Source of the DNA: JAVBNW01 sp031551255
GTDB taxonomy: Bacteria > Bacillota > Clostridia > Christensenellales > UBA1750
Assembly (NCBI GenBank): GCA_031551255.1
Contig: JAVBNW010000036.1
Coordinates: 1-10,739, forward strand
Direction of reading: 5' to 3'
DNA length: 10,739 nucleotides
The position numbers and the translations under genes were made by a program. Of this stretch, positions 5,334 through 10,739 are shown one piece after another. The notes under the pieces were generated by a model. It saw only the letters and a list, made by a program, of their open reading frames with translations. It made no database searches and was not told the DNA's origin. Numbering within the stretch: position 1 is the stretch's first letter; each line of letters begins with the position of its first letter.

Positions 5334-7553
5334 ATGAGGGATGTAAACCTCGCCGGGGCATGGCGGCTCAGCGGCGAAACGCCGTGGGAAGACGGGGATG
5401 CAATCGATCCGATCGCATGCCGCGTGCCGGGCGACGCTCTGTACGCGTTGGAAGAGGCGGGGCTTATCGCCCCCGCGCGCACTGCGCAGGAAATGCGGGC
5501 GCGGGAGTGGGCATCCCGCCGCATATGGACGTACGCCTGCACGTTTACGCTGCCCGAGGAGCCCTACGAGGGCCGTTCGGAAAAGCATTTTTTGCAGCTA
5601 CGCGTGGCGGGAAGGGGAAGCGCCCTCATCGACGGCCTAGAGGTCGGGCGTTTTTTCGGCCCCTGGCGCGAATCGGTGCTCGATGTGACCCGATTCCTGG
5701 AAGACGGCCAAACCCATTCCATTGTGCTGCGCATTGAGCAACCCATGGAGGAAGAGGGGCCGGCGCCCCGCGCGGGGGTGCTCGACGCGCGGGTGCGCTC
5801 GGTGGCGTTTTTGCGCATCGAAGCGTTGCGCGCGCGCGTCGAGGGAGACAAGCTGATTGCCGATGCGTGCGTAGAGGGCTTTTCATCGGGCAGGGTGAAT
5901 TTGCGCTACCGGGTTTTGCTCGGCGACGAACTGACGGCAGCCTTTGACGCGCAGGAGAAGCTGATCGCCGACCGGCAATCGTATCGCCATGAGATCCCCC
6001 TGCCGGATGCGCAGGTGTGGCGCGCGGGGGAAAGAGGGGCATATACCCTGCGCCTTTCCGTCGAGCGCGGAGGGGTGCGCTGCGACGAGGGGCAGATTTC
6101 CGTCGCGGTGCGTCGGCATACGTTTGCCCCGCCCGCCGGACACATCGCCGCGCTCCCTTACGCGCTGTACGACGGGGAGAACCAGGTGTTCCTAAGAGGG
6201 GTGAACGTGGCCGCGCCGGTCACCGCGTTGGAGCTTACATCCTTTGCCCGCGCAGGGGCAAACCTTGTGCGCTTTCACGGCGCGATGCCGCCGGATGACG
6301 CAGCGCTTCAAGCGTGCGACGCACTGGGGCTTAACGTATGGCTGGAGGTCCCTCCCGATCCTTCATACGCCGCCGACGCCGCGCGCAGGCTGGCGGCCCA
6401 CCCTTGCGGCGCGCTGCTCAGCGCCGGGCACGGCCTTGCCGGGCCGGACGGCGCTCCGGCAGGCCCTATGCACCCCGCCGCCTATGCGGTGCGCGAGGCG
6501 GCGCTTGCGCAAAACCCGACGCTTACGGTATTGCCTTCGTCGCCGTCCGGCCCGGTCGCCGAGCTTCTTGAGCGCTATGAAGGCCGCGGCCTGTGCCACG
6601 ACGTGCACGGCCCGCTCGACTATGCGGAGGATCTGTACGCCCGCCTGGATGCCGCCGATGCGCTGTTGCTTTCCAAGGTAGGGTTTTCCGCGCCGCAAAG
6701 ATTGCCTTCGGGGGACTGGCGCGCGCAAGGCGCGGGATTTCTTGCGTGGATGGAGGCGCTGTGCGGGCCCTTGCCCGATCAAGAAGCCTATGTGCGCGTA
6801 GGCTGCCACATGCAGGCCGAAACCCTTCGCTATGCGGCGCTTTCCGCGCGCAGGCGCGAGGGGGGCGGCTGTGCGGGGGCGATCATCTGGCGGGGCAATG
6901 CGCCGGAGGCGGGCGCGATATCCCATGCCCTGCTCGATGCGGACGGGCTCGAACGTCCCGCGCTCTGGGCGCTTTCCAGGGCATGGGCTCCGGTCGCGGT
7001 CAGCGCGAAGTTGGACAAGTCGTGGTTTTTGCGGGGCGAGCCGCTGCGCGCAGAAGTTTTCCTACATGTGCCCGCGGGCGGCGCGGGGCTTTATGCGGTT
7101 TCGGCGCAGATTGTGGATGTGCGCGGCGTCGCCCTTGAGGAGGGACTGTGGCAGGTTTCGGCCCGGGCGGCGTGCTCAAGGGCGGGCGAACTTGCGCTTG
7201 CCCTTGCGTTTGACGCGCCGGATCTGCTTTTTTTGCGGCTCAAGGTTGCGCAATGGGAAGAGACGCTGTTTCAGGATACCTATACGATTTGCATTCCACA
7301 CGAAGGCGAGCCCGTTTTTGCGCCGCTTTTGCGCCTGCCCGCGGCGAAGCCGTCTGTCGGCCTGCGCGATGGCGCCGCCGAGCTCGTCAACGACGGGCCT
7401 TTTGCCTTGCTTGGCGCAACGGTGCACGCCGGGCGGGAGTTGCTTTGCGGCGGCGTGGTTATGCCATGGGAGAGAATACCGCTGCGCCTGCCCGAGGGCG
7501 TGCTGCCCGAAAGCCTGAGGCTGGGCGCGATGAACCTGCTTCCTCAAGGCTAA
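5334..7553 (+). CDS. Beta-mannosidase-like GH2 family protein, probably catalytically inactive
   Basis: A 739-residue cytoplasmic protein without a signal peptide. The order matches GH2 beta-mannosidases: an N-terminal jelly-roll domain (about 1-150; VPGDALYALEEAGLI at 31-45, EWASRRIWTY at 58-67), an Ig-like domain to about 265, a barrel domain (about 270-555; FLRGVN at 286-291, NLVRFHGA at 310-317, NVWLEVP at 334-340), and a C-terminal beta region. GAIIWRGNAPEAGA at 515-528 and the following residues match the end of the barrel. In active members the acid/base Glu follows a HPS-x-LW-GGNE-type motif; here it reads HPCGALLSAGHG (356-367) with no Glu. The nucleophile motif SEFGFQS reads SKVGFSA (447-453), so Lys448 replaces Glu. 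The start at ATG 5334 follows GGTGGGG; the frame extends back to a GTG at 5214 without family similarity. It is divergent from the MFS gene. It may be a sugar-binding or regulatory pseudoenzyme, or use a different mechanism. Confidence 0.8.
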   Translation: MRDVNLAGAWRLSGETPWEDGDAIDPIACRVPGDALYALEEAGLIAPARTAQEMRAREWASRRIWTYACTFTLPEEPYEGRSEKHFLQLRVAGRGSALIDGLEVGRFFGPWRESVLDVTRFLEDGQTHSIVLRIEQPMEEEGPAPRAGVLDARVRSVAFLRIEALRARVEGDKLIADACVEGFSSGRVNLRYRVLLGDELTAAFDAQEKLIADRQSYRHEIPLPDAQVWRAGERGAYTLRLSVERGGVRCDEGQISVAVRRHTFAPPAGHIAALPYALYDGENQVFLRGVNVAAPVTALELTSFARAGANLVRFHGAMPPDDAALQACDALGLNVWLEVPPDPSYAADAARRLAAHPCGALLSAGHGLAGPDGAPAGPMHPAAYAVREAALAQNPTLTVLPSSPSGPVAELLERYEGRGLCHDVHGPLDYAEDLYARLDAADALLLSKVGFSAPQRLPSGDWRAQGAGFLAWMEALCGPLPDQEAYVRVGCHMQAETLRYAALSARRREGGGCAGAIIWRGNAPEAGAISHALLDADGLERPALWALSRAWAPVAVSAKLDKSWFLRGEPLRAEVFLHVPAGGAGLYAVSAQIVDVRGVALEEGLWQVSARAACSRAGELALALAFDAPDLLFLRLKVAQWEETLFQDTYTICIPHEGEPVFAPLLRLPAAKPSVGLRDGAAELVNDGPFALLGATVHAGRELLCGGVVMPWERIPLRLPEGVLPESLRLGAMNLLPQG

Positions 7554-7598
7554 CGGCGGCGTGCTGTGATTGGGAACGGGGCCTGATGGCTCGACCTT

Positions 7599-8309
7599 TT
7601 ACATCGGATGCCAGTATGCGAGCACGCCCTGCGCTATGATTTCCGCCACTTGTTGCCGGTAGGCTTCCGTCGCAAGCAGCGCCTCCTCGCGCGGATTGGA
7701 TAAGAAGCCGCATTCCACCAGCACGGAGGCTTCACAGGTGCCTAGCATAAAGTAATCGCCGCTCTGCGCAGTCTTCTTATGGCGTCCGTCGGCGCTGTGA
7801 AACGCGTTTTGGATGGCGTTCGCGAGCGTCGCGCCGTCTTCGCTGCCCTCGCGGTAATACGTCAGCGCGCCGCTGGGGCCGCTTGCGGTATAGAAGTTCA
7901 TGTGAATGGAGAGCAGCATCTGCGCCTCGCAGCCCCTGACGACCTCTTCGCGCAGGGCCATATCCTGCTTTTTGCGGTTGCCCGAGGCGTCCGGGTCCAC
8001 AAGGGATGTATCCGTTTCCCGCGTCATTACCACATATGCGCCCAAACCCTCGAGCGCATCGCGAACCCTAAGCGACACATCCAGGTTAAGCGGCGCTTCC
8101 AGCGTGCCGCGGGCGCTTTCGCAGCCTTGGTCGTATCCGCCGTGCCCCGGGTCGATGGCGATGGTGATGCCGGAAAGCGGCGCACCCAGAGCGGCGGGCG
8201 CTTCTTCGCCCGGCGCAAAGCCCTCGCCGCGCGTGACGACGCGCGACATGAGCAAAGCAAAGCTCAGCGCTAACAGCAAAATGGCGGCGGCTCCCTGCTT
8301 CCTGTCCAT
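7599..8309 (-). CDS. cwlD: N-acetylmuramoyl-L-alanine amidase, CwlD-like (spore cortex)
   Basis: A 236-residue Amidase_3 enzyme. A short N-terminal hydrophobic helix (7-22) serves as a signal or membrane anchor, then the catalytic domain starts at LSGITIAIDPGHGG (45-58). Expected zinc ligands are His56, Glu71 and His136 (SIHMN), and the catalytic Glu199 lies in LVECGFLSNPREE. Length, a single catalytic domain with no cell-wall-binding repeats, and the RETDTSL region all fit CwlD, which with PdaA makes muramic delta-lactam in the spore cortex and so permits germination. The start at ATG 8309 has GGAGGG (8322-8317) at good spacing; an in-frame ATG at 8339 has no RBS. It is convergent with the GH2-like gene; no clear terminator was seen in the 45 bp between them. 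Confidence 0.82.
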   Translation of the reverse strand: MDRKQGAAAILLLALSFALLMSRVVTRGEGFAPGEEAPAALGAPLSGITIAIDPGHGGYDQGCESARGTLEAPLNLDVSLRVRDALEGLGAYVVMTRETDTSLVDPDASGNRKKQDMALREEVVRGCEAQMLLSIHMNFYTASGPSGALTYYREGSEDGATLANAIQNAFHSADGRHKKTAQSGDYFMLGTCEASVLVECGFLSNPREEALLATEAYRQQVAEIIAQGVLAYWHPM

Positions 8310-8328
8310 CGGCGATCCCTCCGCAAGA

Positions 8329-8355
8329 AGGATATGCATGCTTAGGGCGGGCTAT
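8329..8355 (-). promoter_or_regulatory. Possible sigma-E promoter of the cwlD-like gene
   Basis: On the minus strand ATA (8355-8353), 16 bases, then CATATCCT (8336-8329) fits the sigma-E pattern ATA-N16-CATANNNT. Mother-cell expression fits a cortex enzyme. The predicted start would fall at or just before the RBS at 8322, leaving a very short leader, which lowers confidence. Confidence 0.35.
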
Positions 8356-8815
8356 ACGGGAGCCGCTGTGGCGCAGAAAATCCGCAATAGAACATTCTGA
8401 ACGTTTCAGGTGATTTCAGACAAAACATTCGTTGTTTTTTTCGCCTTTATCCACACTGTCCACAGGGTTATCCACAGTTTTTTACTACCTATTGCGCTTT
8501 TTGAGGGGCTTATCCACAGGCAACCCAAAACCTTGGCAAAGCTGGCGAACGTCTTTTTGCTATTCGGCATGGAGAAGCTCGGATGCTTGTCAAGCGGGTT
8601 TTGAAAACTTTTCGCGTGAAATTTTCCCTTCAAATCGTCAAATTTGCACTCGTTCTTCGACATCGCCTTGCATGGAGCGCTGCGTAAAAAGAAGCTATGC
8701 GCCTTTTTTTCATCCTTTCGCCGCGATTCTTTCTAAGTTGCAGGTGGCGTACAATGCGCATATACGGGCATCCGGCAAGGCTTCCAGCCGCCGTTTTGCG
8801 CTCAGGCCGACCCCT
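8340..8815. other. Long intergenic region without a convincing gene
   Basis: This stretch is more AT-rich than the rest of the window and holds the DnaA-box cluster near its left end. From 8520 to 8815 I see no gene I would defend. A minus-strand frame at 8406-8663 (85 codons) is discussed among the rejected items. T-runs at 8434-8440 and 8702-8709 do not follow convincing stems. Confidence 0.6.
8447..8518 (+). promoter_or_regulatory. Cluster of three perfect DnaA boxes plus one near match
   Basis: TTATCCACA occurs at 8447-8455, 8468-8476 and 8510-8518, all in the same orientation. CTGTCCACA at 8456-8464 is a partial match directly behind the first. Start-to-start offsets are 21 and 42 bp, i.e. 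two and four helical turns, so the boxes face one side of the DNA. T-rich DNA flanks the first two. No dnaA, dnaN, rpmH or rnpA is in the window. It may be a DnaA-titrating or regulatory cluster, or part of an origin. Confidence 0.85.
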
Positions 8816-8817
8816 GC

Positions 8818-8846
8818 TTGACAAACGCTCTTTCATTGCATACAAT
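8818..8846 (+). promoter_or_regulatory. Sigma-A promoter of the ABC-F leader
   Basis: TTGACA (8818-8823), a 17-bp spacer, then TACAAT (8841-8846). Start of transcription is expected near 8853, about 26 bases before the leader-peptide ATG. Confidence 0.85.
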
Positions 8847-8878
8847 GCCTGTAGTATCCTAGAACGGGAGGCGCACCC

Positions 8879-8905
8879 ATGAACATGACGACCTGCATCG
8901 ATTAA
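8879..8905 (+). CDS. Leader peptide MNMTTCID upstream of the ABC-F gene
   Basis: An eight-codon frame, ATG at 8879 and TAA at 8903-8905. GGGAGG (8866-8871) sits seven bases upstream, as good as the RBS of the real genes here. It lies between a strong promoter and a strong terminator, the place of a regulatory uORF. Its last codons overlap the left arm of a leader hairpin: CCTGCA 8892-8897 pairs with TGCAGG 8939-8944. A ribosome on the uORF would therefore change the fold of the leader. Leader peptides of this kind control several ABC-F antibiotic-resistance genes by ribosome stalling or slow translation. No peptide of this exact sequence is known to me. Confidence 0.7.
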   Translation: MNMTTCID

Positions 8906-8975
8906 CCGCATAACACGGCGAGCTTTCGCCGCTTCGGTTGCAGGAGTCTTTTTCGCACGCCTCATCATGCATGAG
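8892..8975 (+). ncRNA. Structured attenuator leader, hairpins before the terminator
   Basis: Three pairings can be read by eye: CCTGCA (8892-8897) with TGCAGG (8939-8944); inside it CGGCGA (8916-8921) with TCGCCG (8926-8931), loop GCTT, supported by AACCG (8904-8908) with CGGTT (8935-8939), which shares one base with the outer pair; and CTCAT (8961-8965) with ATGAG (8971-8975) directly before the terminator. GAGGCG (8869-8874), which overlaps the uORF RBS, can also pair with CGCCTC (8958-8963). I could not identify a clear antiterminator strand. Confidence 0.6.
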
Positions 8976-9017
8976 AACGCGGACGCTCTTTGGAGCCTCC
9001 GCGTTTTTTCTTTTTTT
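8976..9017 (+). terminator. Strong attenuator terminator before the ABC-F gene
   Basis: AACGCGGA (8976-8983) pairs with TCCGCGTT (8998-9005), and inside, after one C-C mismatch, GCTC (8985-8988) pairs with GAGC (8993-8996) around a four-base loop. A run of Ts follows, interrupted once by C (to 9017). It lies between the promoter and the only downstream gene, 68 bp before the ABC-F start codon, so it would end transcription before that gene unless read through. Confidence 0.88.
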
Positions 9018-9084
9018 GCGTAGCGGCGGCCCTGCATCCGGCGCGAGCCCGCATTTACTGTTGGCCCTAAGGAGGAATGCTTTT

Positions 9085-10545
9085 ATGCCGCCTATCCGCG
9101 TAAAAAATTTATCGTTTGGCTACGACGCCGAACCCGTTTTTGAAGATTTGAATTTGTTGTTCGATTCCGACTGGAAGCTGGGCATGATCGGCCGAAACGG
9201 CCGGGGAAAGACGACGCTTTTGCGCCTTTTATCCGGCGAGCTTGCGCCACAACAGGGCGTGGTGGAATCTCCGGTAGCAATGGCTTCCTTTCCATTTTCT
9301 CTCGACCCCGATGCGATGGCGTTGGATGCGGCGCGCGCGCATAGGGGAGCTGCGGATTGGCTCATACAACGCGAGCTTCAAAAGCTTTGCGTGCGCGAAG
9401 ATATCTTATATAGGCCGGTTTCCACGTTGAGCGGGGGAGAGCGTACAAAGCTGATGCTCGCGGCGCTGTTTGCGGCCGACCCCGGCTTTTTGCTGATCGA
9501 CGAGCCGACCAACCACCTGGACATGCACGGCAGAAGGCTCGTGGGGGAATACCTCGCCTCCAAGCGCGGCTTTTTGATGGTCAGCCACGATCGCGCGTTT
9601 CTCGACCGGAGTGTCGACCATATCCTGTCGTTGAACAAGACCGGCGCCGTGATCGAGCAGGGCAACTACACAAGCTTCGCAGCTAACCAGCGCCTGCGCG
9701 ACGAGTACGAGATCGAGCGCAATGAAAAGCTGACGAAGGAGATCTCCAAGCTGGAGGAATCGCAAAGGAACAAGCGCACATGGTCCGACAAGGTGGAGGC
9801 CGGCAAGCTCGGAGCGACCGACCGGGGGCACGTCGGCCATCTGGCCGCGAAGGCCATGAAGCGCGCGTTGTCCATCCAAACGCGCCAGCAGCGCATGATC
9901 GACGAAAAAAAAGATCTTTTGCACGATATCGAATATGCGTCGGAGCTGCGCCTGGAGACGCTTGCGCACGATAAAAAAGTGTTTTTGACGGCGGAAAGCC
10001 TGAGCCTTGGCTACGACGGCGTGCCCTGCGTAAAGGGCATCGATTTTCAGCTGGCACGCGGCGAACGGCTTGCCGTTACCGGGGCCAACGGCGCGGGTAA
10101 GTCGACGCTTTTAAAGGCGGTGCTCGGCGAGCTTGCGCCGCTTGCGGGCGAACTGCGCCTCGCGCCGCGGCTCACACTCTCCCACGTCGCACAGGAGACG
10201 GCGGGCCTTCGCGGAGACGTGCGGGATTTTGCCCGTACGCGCGGCGCGGATCTCACCCGCTTTCTGATGCTTTTGCGCAAGCTGGATTTCCCGCGCCGTG
10301 AATTTGAAAGGGACATCGCCCAGATGAGCGAAGGACAGAAGAAAAAGCTGTTGATCGCCGCCTCGCTGTGCACCCCGGCGCACTTATATCTTTGGGATGA
10401 GCCGCTTAATTTCGTGGATGTGCTCTCGCGCATCCAAATCGAGGATTTGATCGCGTCCAGCGACGCTACGATCCTGCTGGTGGAGCACGACGAACAGTTT
10501 CTTAAGGCCATCGGCGCGCGCAGGCTCGAACTGAGCCCCGCATAG
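9085..10545 (+). CDS. ABC-F family ATPase, probable ribosomal protection (antibiotic resistance) protein, Lsa/CplR-like
   Basis: A 486-residue soluble protein with two ABC ATPase domains and no membrane segments. NBD1: Walker A GRNGRGKT (36-43), signature LSGGE (115-119), Walker B LLIDE (136-140), SHD (167-169). Linker (about 200-290): charged, helical, the P-site tRNA interaction region that reaches the peptidyl-transferase centre. NBD2: Walker A GANGAGKS (333-340), degenerate signature MSEGQ (414-418), Walker B LYLWDEPLNFVDV (434-446), EHD (467-469). The EPLNFVDVLSRIQIEDL stretch and overall length resemble Lsa and CplR proteins, which displace lincosamides, pleuromutilins and streptogramin A from the ribosome. 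The start at ATG 9085 has AAGGAGG (9069-9075) nine bases upstream; the frame stays open back to TTG 8938 through the terminator by chance. Regulation is by the attenuator leader. Resistance and its spectrum are inferences. Confidence 0.87.
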   Translation: MPPIRVKNLSFGYDAEPVFEDLNLLFDSDWKLGMIGRNGRGKTTLLRLLSGELAPQQGVVESPVAMASFPFSLDPDAMALDAARAHRGAADWLIQRELQKLCVREDILYRPVSTLSGGERTKLMLAALFAADPGFLLIDEPTNHLDMHGRRLVGEYLASKRGFLMVSHDRAFLDRSVDHILSLNKTGAVIEQGNYTSFAANQRLRDEYEIERNEKLTKEISKLEESQRNKRTWSDKVEAGKLGATDRGHVGHLAAKAMKRALSIQTRQQRMIDEKKDLLHDIEYASELRLETLAHDKKVFLTAESLSLGYDGVPCVKGIDFQLARGERLAVTGANGAGKSTLLKAVLGELAPLAGELRLAPRLTLSHVAQETAGLRGDVRDFARTRGADLTRFLMLLRKLDFPRREFERDIAQMSEGQKKKLLIAASLCTPAHLYLWDEPLNFVDVLSRIQIEDLIASSDATILLVEHDEQFLKAIGARRLELSPA

Positions 10546-10588
10546 CGCGTTTTGCAGGATGCGGTGAAGTTTTGCTAGAACCGTTCTT

Positions 10589-10739
10589 TCACTTGCCCCT
10601 TTGCCCGCGCATGGTTACGATGGAAATATAGTGACCGAACCCCAAAACGAACACATCTGCGCGGCCTATTTTGCGTGCCACTGCGTTGTCGTCCTCGACG
10701 TGCCCGCCCAGCACGCCTGCATCCTCCGCCTTGCGGAAC
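10589..10739 (-). repeat. Copy 2 of the repeated hairpin element, with an open frame to the window edge
   Basis: From 10627 to the edge this aligns with 1539-1640 in the same orientation. The hairpin on the minus strand is GGCGTGC-TGGGCGG-GCACGTC (10717-10697): the extra base is in the loop and the changed stem base leaves a G-U pair. A minus-strand frame of 49 codons (stop TGA at 10591-10589) is open to the edge, so the C-terminus of a gene cannot be excluded. However, differences from copy 1 are spread over all three codon positions, and copy 1 is frameshifted. The ABC-F gene ends 43 bp to the left, and no clear terminator was found between them. Confidence 0.5.

Noticed and set aside
8310..8339. 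Earlier in-frame ATG (8339) for the cwlD-like gene
   Set aside because: It has no RBS; GGAGGG lies inside the extension and serves ATG 8309, which starts a standard signal-anchor sequence.
8406..8663. Minus-strand 85-codon frame starting MSKNECKFDD and running through the DnaA boxes
   Set aside because: The only purine-rich stretch is one base from the ATG, so there is no proper RBS. The C-terminal half is made by the DnaA boxes (LWI.. repeats). I know no matching family. The first 48 or so codons look plausible, so a small gene is not fully excluded.
8697..8882. Plus-strand 61-codon frame just before the leader peptide
   Set aside because: It runs over the sigma-A promoter and the leader RBS and has no RBS of its own.
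8938..9084. 49-codon N-terminal extension of the ABC-F frame back to TTG 8938
   Set aside because: It crosses the attenuator terminator, lacks an RBS and has no ABC-F similarity; ATG 9085 has AAGGAGG and starts the domain at the expected place.

Overview
The window looks like the chromosome of a high-GC, spore-forming, Gram-positive bacterium of the Clostridia type. The evidence is strong AGGAGG-type ribosome binding sites, sigma-A style promoters, a CwlD-like spore-cortex amidase, a collagen-like (BclA-type) spore-surface protein, a YtrA-type GntR operon and a Lsa/CplR-like ABC-F protein. I cannot name the genus. No tRNA, rRNA, CRISPR array, transposase or phage gene was seen.

Layout, left to right. 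(1) 1-489, minus strand: the N-terminal part of a Gly-X-Y collagen-like protein, with 45-bp and 18-bp tandem DNA repeats, running off the left edge. Upstream lie a possible sporulation-type promoter and a 5' hairpin. (2) 680-1516, minus: a short QueG-like double [4Fe-4S] protein with its own terminator at 613-657. (3) 1539-1640: a repeat-like element whose diverged partner lies at the right edge (10627-10739). (4) 1730-2212, minus: a ThpR/LigT 2H phosphoesterase. (5) 2213-2284: a short divergent region with a sigma-A promoter and a perfect 12-bp inverted repeat. (6) 2285-3776, plus: a two-gene operon of a GntR/YtrA regulator and a DUF1648/DUF5808 membrane protein, ending at a strong hairpin shared with the convergent gene. 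(7) 3876-5129, minus: an MFS transporter, divergent from (8) 5334-7553, plus: a beta-mannosidase-like GH2 protein that seems to lack both catalytic glutamates. (9) 7599-8309, minus: CwlD-like amidase. (10) 8340-8815: about 475 bp without a convincing gene, carrying three perfect, phased DnaA boxes. (11) 8818-9084: a complete attenuation-type leader (promoter, 8-codon leader peptide with its own RBS, hairpins, strong terminator). (12) 9085-10545, plus: the ABC-F gene that the leader controls.

Three parts stand out. The ABC-F leader has the architecture expected of ribosome-mediated, antibiotic-inducible attenuation. The DnaA-box cluster lies away from any dnaA gene, with boxes at exact 21 and 42 bp offsets. 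The two-copy element has a hairpin that survives sequence divergence: its indel falls in the loop, and its one stem change leaves a G-U pair on the minus strand. The GH2 pseudoenzyme and the GntR operator are further clear, checkable observations. Functional assignments are by recognition of family motifs; no database search was run.
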